A stretch of 64,000 nucleotides of DNA from Ensifer adhaerens. Lineage in GTDB: Bacteria > Pseudomonadota > Alphaproteobacteria > Rhizobiales > Rhizobiaceae. The stretch's first letter is position 1. Every line of letters begins with the position of its first letter. The translations under genes were made by a program, and so were the position numbers. The stretch lies in assembly GCF_028993555.1 (NCBI RefSeq), contig NZ_CP118610.1, positions 1,240,001 through 1,304,000 on the forward strand. Reading direction: 5' to 3'. The notes below the pieces were generated by a model that had not been told where the DNA came from, made no database searches, and was given only the letters and a program-made list of their open reading frames with translations. Shown here in pieces: positions 48,575 through 57,562 of this stretch.

Positions 48575-50035
48575 ATGACGCAGCAGCTCGCCGTTTTCCC
48601 CGCATTCTTTCGCGTCGCGCAGAAGCGCGTGACGGTTTTCGGCAATGGCGACGAGGCCTTTGCCAAGGTGCGGCTTCTGCGGAATACCGAAGCATCGATC
48701 GTCGTCTACGCCGATGACCCGGAAACGGAATTTGCGCGGTATCTTGGTGAGTGCGGCATCGAACATGTCGCTGCAGCCTTCGCTCCCGAGCAGCTTGAGG
48801 GCGCCATTCTCGTATTTGCCGCGACCGGTGATGCTGCCAGCGACCAGCGAATCGTTACTGCAGCGCGTGAACGCAAGATCCCGGCAAATGCTGTCGATCA
48901 GCCCGACTTCTGCGATTTCTTCACGCCGGCGCTTGTCAATCGCGCGCCCGTTGCGGTCGCTATCGGTACCGAAGGCGCGGGGCCGGTGTTGGCCCAGATG
49001 ATCCGCGCCCAGATCGATCAACTTCTTTCGCCCTCCCTCGGAGTTGTCGCCTCGCTTGCTGCAAGCTATCGCGAGGCCGTTGATCGGTTGGTACCGCGTG
49101 GCGTCGCCCGTCGCGTTTTCTGGCGCCGGTTCTTCCAGGGACCGGTTGCTGACAAGGTTGCCGGCGGCGATCTGGCTGCGGCTCGTCGGGAGGCTTCACG
49201 CCTGCTCGATGCGCCCGAGAAGGCCACTGGCCACGTCTGGCTGGTTGGTGCCGGTCCGGGCGCGGAAGATCTGCTGACCCTTCGCGCCCAGCGCGTGATG
49301 ATGGAAGCCGATGCGATCGTCTATGATGCGCTCGTGCCGCAGGCGATCGTCGACATGGGTCGCCGCGATGCCGAGCGCCTTTCCGTCGGCAAGCGCAAGG
49401 GCTGCCACACGAAGTCTCAAGGTGAGATCAACCATTTGCTCGTGAAGCTTGCTGCCGAAGGCAAGCGCGTGGTGCGGCTGAAGTCCGGTGATCCCCTGGT
49501 CTACGGCCGCGCTGGTGAAGAGATGGCAGCACTTCGCGAAGCTGGTATCAGCTATGAGATTGTCCCCGGCATCACGTCCGCCTTTGCTGCCGCCGCCGAT
49601 TTCGAGTTGCCGCTGACGCTGCGCGGCGTTGCATCCTCGCTGGTCTTCACGACGGGCCACGACCTGACCGGAGAGGTGCTGCCCGATTGGGCGCGGCTTG
49701 CCGTCTCCGGCGCCACGATCGCGGTCTACATGGGCCGCACCGTTGCCGCGTCGGTCGCGGGTCGTCTGATGCAGGCGGGGCTTCCGGCGGAAACGACAGT
49801 CGCCGTCATTGAGAATGCCAGCCGTGCGGACCGTCGCCTGCTGCACGGCATCTTGAAGGATCTGCCGGACCTGGAAGATCGGACTGAGCTCTCCGGCCCG
49901 GTCATGGTGATCATTGGCGATGCCGTTGCCGGTGCCAACTTCGAGCGCTCCGAGCCGCTCGTGATCGGCAAGAAGCGTCGCGCCGACAAAGCGAATGACG
50001 TCGCGGCAGCACGCAACGAACAGATTTTGAACTGA
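48575..50035 (+). CDS. cysG: Siroheme synthase (uroporphyrinogen methyltransferase/dehydrogenase/ferrochelatase)
   Basis: 486 residues. N-terminal precorrin-2 dehydrogenase/ferrochelatase half (RVTVFGNGDEAFAK, then VNRAPVAVAIGTEGAGPVLAQMIRAQID) and C-terminal SUMT half beginning GHVWLVGAGPGAEDLLTLRA with VIVYDALV-like, SGDPLVYGRAGEE and GVASSLVFTTGHD. Makes siroheme for the sulfite reductase encoded two genes downstream. GAAGGAACC is about 15 bases upstream, longer than ideal. Confidence 0.96.
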   Translation: MTQQLAVFPAFFRVAQKRVTVFGNGDEAFAKVRLLRNTEASIVVYADDPETEFARYLGECGIEHVAAAFAPEQLEGAILVFAATGDAASDQRIVTAARERKIPANAVDQPDFCDFFTPALVNRAPVAVAIGTEGAGPVLAQMIRAQIDQLLSPSLGVVASLAASYREAVDRLVPRGVARRVFWRRFFQGPVADKVAGGDLAAARREASRLLDAPEKATGHVWLVGAGPGAEDLLTLRAQRVMMEADAIVYDALVPQAIVDMGRRDAERLSVGKRKGCHTKSQGEINHLLVKLAAEGKRVVRLKSGDPLVYGRAGEEMAALREAGISYEIVPGITSAFAAAADFELPLTLRGVASSLVFTTGHDLTGEVLPDWARLAVSGATIAVYMGRTVAASVAGRLMQAGLPAETTVAVIENASRADRRLLHGILKDLPDLEDRTELSGPVMVIIGDAVAGANFERSEPLVIGKKRRADKANDVAAARNEQILN

Positions 50036-50045
50036 GGAAGAGGTC

Positions 50046-50360
50046 ATGGTGAGCAAGGTTTTGACGGCAAATCGACTTTCGGACGGCATTTCCGTCTGGC
50101 TGGATGCCGCCGGCAATTGGGTCGAATCGCTTCAGGATGCCTTTATCGCCCGCCATGCGGAGGCTGTGACGGCGCTCGAAGCGACCGGCAAACAGGCGTT
50201 CGAGGACAACAAGGTCGTCGACGCCAATGTCGTTGATGTCGAAGAGATCAACGGTACGCTTCGCCCGCTGCGCATGCGCGAGCGCATCCGCGCCGAGGGC
50301 CCGTCGATCCCCTATGCTGCCGGCTACAATGGCCTGTCCGGCCCGAAACACGCTGCCTGA
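50046..50360 (+). CDS. DUF2849 protein of the sulfite-reduction operon
   Basis: 104 residues, soluble, no recognised catalytic motif. SKVLTANRLSDGISVWLD at the start and GNWVESLQDAF, LRPLRMRERIRAEGPSIPY are the family features. It lies 10 bases after cysG and 14 before cysI, with AGGAAGAGGTC ahead of its ATG. The invariant position suggests a small accessory factor for siroheme delivery or electron transfer to CysI, not demonstrated. Confidence 0.85.
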   Translation: MVSKVLTANRLSDGISVWLDAAGNWVESLQDAFIARHAEAVTALEATGKQAFEDNKVVDANVVDVEEINGTLRPLRMRERIRAEGPSIPYAAGYNGLSGPKHAA

Positions 50361-50374
50361 GGAACCGATACCCG

Positions 50375-52045
50375 ATGTACCGTTACGATGAATTCGACCA
50401 CGCCTTCGTTTCCTCCCGCGTTGAACAGTTCCGCGACCAGGTCGAGCGCCGCCTAAGCGGCGAGCTTGCCGAAGACGCCTTCAAGCCGCTTCGCCTGATG
50501 AACGGCGTCTACCTGCAGCTTCACGCCTACATGCTGCGCGTCGCCATTCCCTATGGCACGCTGTCGAGCCGCCAGATGCGCATGCTCGCCCATATCGCGC
50601 GCAAGTATGACCGGGGCTACGGCCACTTCACCACGCGCCAGAACATCCAGTACAACTGGCCGCGGTTGTCTGACACGCCGGATATCCTGCAGGAGCTGGC
50701 AAGCGTCGAGATGCATGCGCTCCAGACCTCAGGCAATTGCATTCGCAACGTGACCGCCGATCACTTCGCCGGTGCTGCCGCCGATGAGGTCGCTGATCCA
50801 AGGCCTTACGCTGAAATCCTGAGACAGTGGTCGAGCGTGCATCCGGAATTCTCGTTCCTGCCGCGCAAGTTCAAGATTGCCGTCACCGGCGCTGAGCGCG
50901 ACCGCGCTGCGATCCAGGTTCACGATATCGGCTTGCACTTGAAGAAGGACGAGAGCGGCCGCATCGGTTTTGCCGTCTATGTTGGCGGTGGTCAGGGGCG
51001 TACCCCGATGATCGCCAAGAAGATCCGTGACTTCCTGCCGGAAGAGGATTTGCTGTCCTACACCACGGCGATCATGCGCGTGTACAACCTGCATGGCCGC
51101 CGCGACAACAAGTACAAGGCGCGCATCAAGATCCTGGTGCACGAAACCGGCGCAGAAGAGCTTTCGCGCCAGGTCGAGGTGGAATTCGCGGCGCTGAAGG
51201 ACACGGAGCTGAAGCTGCCGGAAACCGACATCCAGGCGATCTCAACCTACTTCGCGCCGCCGGCGCTCGAAAACCGCGCCGAAGGCTGGGAGAGCCTCGC
51301 ACGCTGGAAAAAGACCGATCCCGAATTTGCCCGCTGGGTGCAGCAGAACGTGCAACCGCACAAGCATCCGGACTACGGCATGGTGACGATCTCGCTGAAG
51401 CCGATCGGCGGCATCCCGGGCGATGCCAGCGACGCGCAAATGGATGCCGTTGCCGATATCGCCGAGGAATACGCCTTCGACGAAATCCGCGTCAGCCATG
51501 AGCAGAACCTCATTCTGCCGCATGTGGCCCTGGCTGATCTGGAGCCGGTCTATCGCGCGCTGGTCGCCTCGGGCCTTGCGACCGCCAATGCCGGCCTGAT
51601 CACCGACATCATCGCCTGTCCCGGGCTCGACTACTGCGCGCTTGCCAATGCGCGCTCCATTCCGGTCGCGCAGGAAATTTCGACCCGTTTCGGCTCGCCC
51701 GAGCGCCAGGCCGAGATCGGCGAGTTGAAGATCAAGATCTCTGGCTGCATCAATGCCTGCGGTCACCACCATGTCGGCCATATCGGCCTCCTCGGTGTGG
51801 AGAAGAAGGGTGCTGAACTCTATCAGATCACACTCGGCGGCTCCGGCGACGAGAACACCTCGATCGGCGAGATCATCGGCCGCGGCTTCGAGCCGGAGAA
51901 GGTGACCGACGCTGTCGAGACCATCGTCGACACCTATCTGGGACTGCGCCGCGACAGGCAAGAGACCTTTCTCGAAGCCTATCGTCGCGTCGGCCCGCAA
52001 CCCTTCAAGGATGCGCTCTATGGCAGCGCGCAGGAAGCTGCCTGA
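50375..52045 (+). CDS. cysI: Sulfite reductase hemoprotein (nitrite/sulfite reductase family)
   Basis: 556 residues with duplicated ferredoxin-like and siroheme halves. The 4Fe-4S/siroheme ligands are Cys415 and Cys421 (CPGLDYC) and Cys458 and Cys462 (CINAC). TTRQNIQYNWPRL and TSGNCIRNVTADHFAG are the substrate-side segments. Reduces sulfite to sulfide with siroheme from CysG; probably ferredoxin- rather than flavoprotein-dependent, because there is no CysJ gene and fpr lies nearby. Confidence 0.95.
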   Translation: MYRYDEFDHAFVSSRVEQFRDQVERRLSGELAEDAFKPLRLMNGVYLQLHAYMLRVAIPYGTLSSRQMRMLAHIARKYDRGYGHFTTRQNIQYNWPRLSDTPDILQELASVEMHALQTSGNCIRNVTADHFAGAAADEVADPRPYAEILRQWSSVHPEFSFLPRKFKIAVTGAERDRAAIQVHDIGLHLKKDESGRIGFAVYVGGGQGRTPMIAKKIRDFLPEEDLLSYTTAIMRVYNLHGRRDNKYKARIKILVHETGAEELSRQVEVEFAALKDTELKLPETDIQAISTYFAPPALENRAEGWESLARWKKTDPEFARWVQQNVQPHKHPDYGMVTISLKPIGGIPGDASDAQMDAVADIAEEYAFDEIRVSHEQNLILPHVALADLEPVYRALVASGLATANAGLITDIIACPGLDYCALANARSIPVAQEISTRFGSPERQAEIGELKIKISGCINACGHHHVGHIGLLGVEKKGAELYQITLGGSGDENTSIGEIIGRGFEPEKVTDAVETIVDTYLGLRRDRQETFLEAYRRVGPQPFKDALYGSAQEAA

Positions 52046-52061
52046 GGCGCAAGGAACGGAC

Positions 52062-52562
52062 ATGACGAAAATCTGGAAGGAAACCGGCTTCGTGGGCGAT
52101 GATCCCTGGGTCATCGAGACCGAGGAAACGAAGGCCGGCTCGAACGAAAAGGCGATTGTTGGCCTCGACGCGTTCCTCGCCAAGGTCGCAGAGAGCGACG
52201 AGACCGGCTTGGGCGTCGTCATCGCCCCGGCGGATGACGTGACGAAGCTCGCGCCGCATCTCGATCGCCTCGCTCTGGTGGCGGTGGCATTCCCGGCGTT
52301 TAACGACGGTCGTGCCTTCAGTCATGCGTCGCTGCTTCGCTCGCGTCTTGGCTTCGGCGGCGAGGTGAGGGCGGTCGGCGACGTGCTGATCGACCAAATC
52401 CCGCTGATGCTGCGCTGTGGCGTCGACAGCTTCGCTGTCAGCAATGCGACAGCCCTGAAGCGCTTGTCAGAAGCGCGCCTGCCGGGTATTGCCGTGCACT
52501 ACCAGCCGACGGCAAAGCCCGCGACCGACGCTAAATCCTATAGCTGGCGGCGGGTGTCGTAG
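52062..52562 (+). CDS. DUF934 protein of the sulfite-reduction operon
   Basis: 166 residues. IWKETGFVGDDPWV near the start, FPAFNDGRAFSHASLLRSRLGFGGEVRAVGDVLIDQIPLMLRCG in the middle and AVHYQPTA near the end are the DUF934 hallmarks. No catalytic motif visible. It begins 16 bases after cysI with AAGGAACGG ahead of the ATG. Conserved association with cysI suggests a sulfite reductase accessory role. Confidence 0.88.
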   Translation: MTKIWKETGFVGDDPWVIETEETKAGSNEKAIVGLDAFLAKVAESDETGLGVVIAPADDVTKLAPHLDRLALVAVAFPAFNDGRAFSHASLLRSRLGFGGEVRAVGDVLIDQIPLMLRCGVDSFAVSNATALKRLSEARLPGIAVHYQPTAKPATDAKSYSWRRVS

Positions 52563-52706
52563 GGCAGCGGCGGCCGCGACAGTGTGAAGCACGCCGAAAT
52601 CCCCGAAAGCGACTATATTTGGAAGGGATTTCCTTCCCATTGCGTGCGGCTTGGAATATCCGATCATTGTTGATAAACAGGGTCATCATTACAGGACTTT
52701 AGCCAG

Positions 52707-53519
52707 ATGAATGCTCCGGCAAAAACGGAAGATTTCGCGATCCAGGCACCGGCAGGCGTATACGTCGAGACGGTGACGAGCGTCGAGCACTATACGGATC
52801 GGCTCTTCCGCTTCCGCATGACCCGCCCTGCTGAATTCCGCTTCCGCTCGGGCGAATTCGCGATGATCGGCCTGATGGTTGGCGACAAGCCGGTCTATCG
52901 CGCCTATTCGATCGCCAGCCCCGCCTGGGACGAGGAACTCGAGTTCTTCTCGATCAAGGTGCCGGATGGCCCGCTGACCTCGCATCTCCAGGCGATCAAG
53001 CCGGGCGACAAGGTGCTGATGCGCAAGAAGCCGACGGGCACCCTGGTGCTCGATGCGCTCGTTCCGGGACGCCGTCTCTACATGTTCTCGACCGGCACCG
53101 GCATCGCACCCTTTGCCAGCCTGATCCGCGATCCCGAAACCTATGAGAAGTTCGAGGAAGTGATCCTCACCCACACCTGCCGCGACGTTGCCGAGCTGAA
53201 ATACGGCTTCGATCTCGTCGAGGAGATCCGCAATCACGAATTCCTGAACGAGATCGTCGGTAACAAGCTGCGCCACTACGCGACGGTGACCCGTGAGGAC
53301 TATCCGTTCAAGGGCCGCGTCACTGACCTGATGGTCAACGGCAAGTTCTTCTCCGATCTTGGCCTGCCGCCGCTCGATCCGGCAATCGACCGCGGCATGA
53401 TCTGCGGTTCGACGGCGATGCTGAAGGACACCAAGGAAATCCTCGAGGCCGCCGGCCTGACCGAGGGCGCCAACAACAAGCCCGCCGAATTCGTCATCGA
53501 GCGCGCCTTCGTCGGCTGA
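52707..53519 (+). CDS. fpr: Ferredoxin-NADP+ reductase
   Basis: 270 residues. FAD-binding RAYSIASPAWDEELEFFSI (R-x-Y-S), phosphate loop LTSHLQAIKPGD, NADP motif FSTGTGIAPFASLIRDPE, and ICGSTAML near the end; the bacterial FPR type. Exchanges electrons between NADPH and ferredoxin or flavodoxin. 144 bases after the DUF934 gene, so it may have its own promoter, and it could supply electrons for CysI. Confidence 0.95.
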   Translation: MNAPAKTEDFAIQAPAGVYVETVTSVEHYTDRLFRFRMTRPAEFRFRSGEFAMIGLMVGDKPVYRAYSIASPAWDEELEFFSIKVPDGPLTSHLQAIKPGDKVLMRKKPTGTLVLDALVPGRRLYMFSTGTGIAPFASLIRDPETYEKFEEVILTHTCRDVAELKYGFDLVEEIRNHEFLNEIVGNKLRHYATVTREDYPFKGRVTDLMVNGKFFSDLGLPPLDPAIDRGMICGSTAMLKDTKEILEAAGLTEGANNKPAEFVIERAFVG

Positions 53520-53546
53520 TCTTTTTTTAGGCAGTTTTGCTGTTCA

Positions 53547-53578
53547 AAGGGCGCGCCTTGGGTGCGCCCTTCGTCGTT
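53547..53578 (+). terminator. Terminator after fpr
   Basis: AAGGGCGC / GCGCCCTT stem with a nine-base loop, followed by CGTCGTTTG; weak T tract. Confidence 0.5.
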
Positions 53579-53776
53579 TGCAGCGGGACGTGGCAGAGCC
53601 ATGCGTTTCCGGTAGGCCCGCTTTGACCATTCTGCGTACCGCGCCGGGTTTACAGGGGCTATCGTGCCCCGGCAAATCTTCATAACGTGCGCGCGCAGCC
53701 ATGCGAAAATAAGCGCACGACGAACCAGCCCGCGCCGTCCTGATGTGAGCCCCGCGGGCTCTGCAGGGAGTGCCCG

Positions 53777-55294
53777 ATGAGCTGTAAAAACCAGACACTT
53801 GAAGCCCGGATACGTTGCAAACCGCTGCGCGGTCGCATCGTCACGCCTGAAGACGCGGCCGCGCTGATCAAGGACGGCATGACCATCGGCATGAGCGGCT
53901 TTACCAAGGCAGGTGATGCCAAGGCGGTGCCGCTCGCCATGGCCGAGCGTGCCGCGCGCGAGAAGTTTCGCATCACGCTGATGACCGGCGCTTCGCTCGG
54001 CCACGATATCGACAAGACGCTGACGGAAGCCGGCGTCCTTGCCCGCCGCCTGCCGTTCCAGTCGGATCCGGTTTTGAGGACCGCGATCAATCGCGGTGAG
54101 GTGATGTTCATCGACCAGCACCTCTCGGAAACGGTCGAGCAGTTGCGCTCCGGCCAGATCAGCCCGATCGACTATGCCGTGGTCGAAGCAGTGGCGATCA
54201 CCGAGGACGGCGGCATCGTGCCGTCGACGTCGGTCGGCAATTCGGCGAGCTTCGCGATCCTGGCGAAGAAGGTGATCGTCGAGCTCAATCTCAGCCATAG
54301 CCCCGAGCTTGAAGGCCTGCACGACATCTATATTCCGGCGAAGCGCCCGAGCCGCACGCCGATCCCGGTCGTTGCCTGCGACAGCCGGGCGGGCTCACCC
54401 TATATCCCTGTCGATCCCGAGAAGATTGTCGCGATCGTCGTCACCGAGAAAGAGGATAGCGCCGCGCGCATCTCTCCGCCGGACGCGGAGACGACGTCGA
54501 TTGCCGGCCATCTGATCGGTTTCCTGCAGGAGGAGGTGCGCAAGGGTCGCCTCGACATGACGCTCAATCCGCTGCAGGCCGGCATCGGCGTGATCGCCAA
54601 TTCGGTGCTGAGCGGCCTCGTCGACAGTCCCTTCCATGATCTGCGCATGTACAGCGAAGTGCTCCAGGACAGCACCTTCGAACTCTTCGAGGCGGGCAAG
54701 CTGAGCTTTGCATCTGCATCCTCAATGACGCTCAGCAGCGCCTGGGCTGACCGGGTGTTCCGCAACATCGGCGCCTACAAGGACAAGCTGGTCTTAAGGC
54801 CACAGGAGGTGAGCAACCATCCGGAGATCATTCGCCGCCTGGGTGTCATCGGCATCAATACGGCGCTCGAATTCGATATTTACGGCAACGTCAACTCGAC
54901 CCATGTTGGCGGCACCGACATGATGAACGGCATCGGCGGCTCAGGTGATTTCGCCCGCAATGCCTTCCTGTCGATCTTCGTCGCCAAGTCGGTCGCCAAG
55001 GGCGGAGCCATCTCGTCAGTCGTGCCGATGGTGTCCCATGTCGACCACACGGAACACGACGTCGATATCCTTGTGACCGAGCACGGACTCGCCGATCTGC
55101 GCGGGCTGGCGCCGCGGGAGCGTGCGCCTGTCATCATCCGCGATTGTTGCCACCCGGCCTACCGCGAATTGCTCTCCGATTACTTCGAACGCGCGGTCGC
55201 GACCCGCGGTGGCCAGACGCCTCATATCCTTGAAGAGGCATTTGATTGGCATGTGCGACGCCTGAAGACCGGAAGCATGATGCCAACTGCGTAA
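53777..55294 (+). CDS. Acetyl-CoA hydrolase/succinyl-CoA:acetate CoA-transferase family
   Basis: 505 residues. Characteristic start RIVTPEDAAALIKDGMTIGMSGFTKAGDAK, GHDIDKTL, the catalytic Glu294 in MYSEVLQD, GKLSFASASSMTLS, and the GIGGSGDFARNAFLS and TEHGLADLRGLAPRERA motifs. Glu294 coincides with the active-site glutamate number I recall for AarC of Acetobacter aceti. Transfers CoA from succinyl-CoA to acetate, or hydrolyses acyl-CoA. Convergent with the GntR gene. Confidence 0.9.
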   Translation: MSCKNQTLEARIRCKPLRGRIVTPEDAAALIKDGMTIGMSGFTKAGDAKAVPLAMAERAAREKFRITLMTGASLGHDIDKTLTEAGVLARRLPFQSDPVLRTAINRGEVMFIDQHLSETVEQLRSGQISPIDYAVVEAVAITEDGGIVPSTSVGNSASFAILAKKVIVELNLSHSPELEGLHDIYIPAKRPSRTPIPVVACDSRAGSPYIPVDPEKIVAIVVTEKEDSAARISPPDAETTSIAGHLIGFLQEEVRKGRLDMTLNPLQAGIGVIANSVLSGLVDSPFHDLRMYSEVLQDSTFELFEAGKLSFASASSMTLSSAWADRVFRNIGAYKDKLVLRPQEVSNHPEIIRRLGVIGINTALEFDIYGNVNSTHVGGTDMMNGIGGSGDFARNAFLSIFVAKSVAKGGAISSVVPMVSHVDHTEHDVDILVTEHGLADLRGLAPRERAPVIIRDCCHPAYRELLSDYFERAVATRGGQTPHILEEAFDWHVRRLKTGSMMPTA

Positions 55295-55312
55295 ACTGAA
55301 GATCTGAGGCGA

Positions 55313-55350
55313 GGAAATCATTGCGAAAGCAGATGTTTGCGATGATTTCC
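55313..55350. terminator. Bidirectional hairpin between CoA-transferase and GntR genes
   Basis: GGAAATCA / TGATTTCC arms, eight bases, with a 22-base loop; T/A-rich flanks are only moderate. Confidence 0.5.
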
Positions 55351-55370
55351 TTGAGTTCCTTCCTGTATCC

Positions 55371-55988
55371 TCAGGCGTCTGACAGATAGTTCATCAAGTC
55401 CGTCATGGCTACGGATGCCGCATTAGCGTCGGCTCTCTCGATCGCATCGATCACGATGACATGGCGTCGGACGGATCCCACCATCTTGTCGGGGGAGGAT
55501 GACGCAAACCAGATCCGGCGCGCATGCGTCTGCAAGGGAGCCAGTGCGGCGGTCAGGAAGCGGTTGGGACAGGCCTCCTCCATCAGTTCGTCGAAGACCT
55601 TGTCGGCCACGAGGAACCCCTCCATATCGCCGGCGTCCAGGCGCGCGGCCATTTCCGCGCCGCAGGCCTTCATCGCACGTCTGTCATCCGCGCTCGCGTG
55701 TGTCGCCACCAGAGCGGCCGCAAGCGGCTCCAACTTCTCGCGCGCCTGCATGACATGGACCTGGTCGTCAGGACGGATCGTGGTGATCTGCAGGCCGACC
55801 CGTGGTCGCACATCCATCAGGCCTTGCCAGGCAAGCTTCTGAATCGCCTCGCGAACCGGCGTCCGGCCAAGCCCAGCGAGCTCGATCAACTGCCTCTCGG
55901 TGACCAGCGCGCCGGGCGCGAGCTTCAGTGTAACGATGAGGCGTTCCAGCGCGAGGTAGGCGAGGTGAGCATGGGATTGCAGTGACAT
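55371..55988 (-). CDS. GntR-family transcriptional regulator (FCD domain)
   Basis: 205 residues. Winged-helix HTH (ALVTERQLIELAGLGRTPVREAIQKLAWQGLMDVRPRVG) at 25-75, then an all-helical FCD ligand domain (VMQAREKLEPLAAALVA, HVIVIDAIERADANAA). FCD regulators normally sense organic acids and bind short palindromes. The ATG follows AAAGGAACGGC, and a perfect 12-base palindrome lies 16 bases further upstream. The ligand is unknown. Confidence 0.88.
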   Translation of the reverse strand: MSLQSHAHLAYLALERLIVTLKLAPGALVTERQLIELAGLGRTPVREAIQKLAWQGLMDVRPRVGLQITTIRPDDQVHVMQAREKLEPLAAALVATHASADDRRAMKACGAEMAARLDAGDMEGFLVADKVFDELMEEACPNRFLTAALAPLQTHARRIWFASSSPDKMVGSVRRHVIVIDAIERADANAASVAMTDLMNYLSDA

Positions 55989-56003
55989 GCCGTTCCTTTG
56001 CTT

Positions 56004-56015
56004 CTGATATATCAG
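56004..56015. promoter_or_regulatory. Candidate operator for the GntR regulator
   Basis: CTGATATATCAG, a perfect 12-base palindrome 16 bases from the gntR-type start, in the shared upstream region of that gene and the flavocytochrome operon. FCD-type GntR regulators bind such palindromes; autoregulation is inference. Confidence 0.5.
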
Positions 56016-56260
56016 GAGCTTGCACAATTTTCGGGAAGGAGGCAAGCAAGGCGATCGTCGTATCTCCGTATCGCCTTTCAAGCTGATGCGAGCCTTGAGA
56101 AATACAAATAAGCGAGCGCTCAAAAATCACAAATTTCAAAGGCATGAATAAAGGAAGCTCATGAGCCGTTTGGCAGGGGATTGATGTTGACGAATGGTAA
56201 GGGGCTTGTCAGTCTTCCTCCTGACGACAACCGTCTGACGTCGGCGTTGAGGGGCGCAAG

Positions 56261-57520
56261 ATGCAAGTGGGCGCGTTTCTGGTCTGGTCGCTGATGGTGC
56301 TCGCAGGGCTGCTGGCGGTGCCGGCGGTCAGCCACACCAATGCCTTGACGACATTTTCGCTGATGGCCTCGTCCGCTGCCTTCGTCGGCATGGGGATCGC
56401 CCAGTTTATGGCCGCGCGCCCGCCGTTCGTCGAAGCCTTGTTCGGTGGGCTCGATCGGGTCTATCACTTCCACCGGAAGATCGGCATCTCCGTGTTGATC
56501 CTTATTCTGGTCCATTATTTCCTGAAGCCGGACTTCAAGGGGCGGGCACTGACGAGCGGGCTCAACCAGTTGGCCGCTTCCGCCGGAAAATATGCTTTCT
56601 ACAGTTTCGTCGTCTTGCTCGTTCTCAGCATCGTCAAGGTCATCCCGAGAACGAAGATCGAGATTCCCTACCATCTCTGGCGCTACACGCACCGCCTGAT
56701 GGGCTTGCTCTTCGTTCTCGTCGCCTTCCATCAGATGTTCATCAAGCGTCCCTATGACGGCACGGCACTGCTGGCGGTCTATCTCAACATCTTCGCCGCG
56801 CTTGGCATTCTGAGTTACGCCTACACACAGCTTCTACCTTGGCTCAGAACACGCGGATACGAAGTTTTCGAAGTGGCGAAGCAGGAAGGCGCGACGGTCA
56901 TAGCGGCGCGGCCATTGGGGCGTCGCCTCCGCGCGAAGCCAGGGCAGTTCGGCTTCCTGCGGGTGATGAAGCCGGGCCTTCGAGAACCGCATCCGTTTAC
57001 GATCGCCGGCATCGAAGCGGACGGCATCGTGCACTTCGCGATCAAGCCGCTCGGCGACTACACGCAGGCGCTCCGCGACACGATCGCAGTTGGAGACCAG
57101 CTGAAGCTCGAAGGCGGCTATGGTCGCTTCAACCATCGTCGCGGCAGCAAGAAGCAGATCTGGCTCGCCGGCGGCATAGGCGTCACGCCGTTTCTGGCAA
57201 TGGCCAGGCACCTGAATGGCGATGAAGGCCAAGAGATTCACATGGTTTACTGCGTGCGCGACAGGCGCGAAGCGATCGGCCTGGAGACCTTCGAGGCGCA
57301 AGCCGAGAAACTCGGAAACTTCAGCTTCGTCCTGCACGACTCTTCTACGGATGGACGCCTGGACGCGGCCAAGCTGGCGGCCGGAAGCGCGATCGACCCG
57401 GCGGACGCCGACCTGTGGTTCTGTGGTCCGCCGCCGCTAAGGGAGGCAATCATCAAGGGTTTGAAGGAACTCGGCAAGAGACCGAGGCGGGTCGAGTTCG
57501 AGCAGTTTCAGTTTCGATAG
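56261..57520 (+). CDS. Ferric-reductase-like membrane flavocytochrome
   Basis: 419 residues. N-terminal membrane part of about six helices (to residue 195) with histidine pairs able to bind b hemes: His71 (FHRKIG), His85 (LVHYF), His144 (YTHRLMG) and His157 (AFHQMF). C-terminal ferredoxin-reductase module: FAD motif HPFTIAG, an NAD(P) motif GGIGVTPFLAMARH and CGPPPLREAI. The plan is that of NADPH-oxidase/ferric-reductase relatives, passing electrons from NAD(P)H through FAD and hemes across the membrane. GAGGGG is upstream of the ATG. First gene of the operon that continues with a cytochrome c; a plausible electron donor to it. Confidence 0.85.
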   Translation: MQVGAFLVWSLMVLAGLLAVPAVSHTNALTTFSLMASSAAFVGMGIAQFMAARPPFVEALFGGLDRVYHFHRKIGISVLILILVHYFLKPDFKGRALTSGLNQLAASAGKYAFYSFVVLLVLSIVKVIPRTKIEIPYHLWRYTHRLMGLLFVLVAFHQMFIKRPYDGTALLAVYLNIFAALGILSYAYTQLLPWLRTRGYEVFEVAKQEGATVIAARPLGRRLRAKPGQFGFLRVMKPGLREPHPFTIAGIEADGIVHFAIKPLGDYTQALRDTIAVGDQLKLEGGYGRFNHRRGSKKQIWLAGGIGVTPFLAMARHLNGDEGQEIHMVYCVRDRREAIGLETFEAQAEKLGNFSFVLHDSSTDGRLDAAKLAAGSAIDPADADLWFCGPPPLREAIIKGLKELGKRPRRVEFEQFQFR

Positions 57521-57562
57521 CAGCAGTTTTCAAAAGCGACTTTTGATTGAGGAGAGGGTTTC

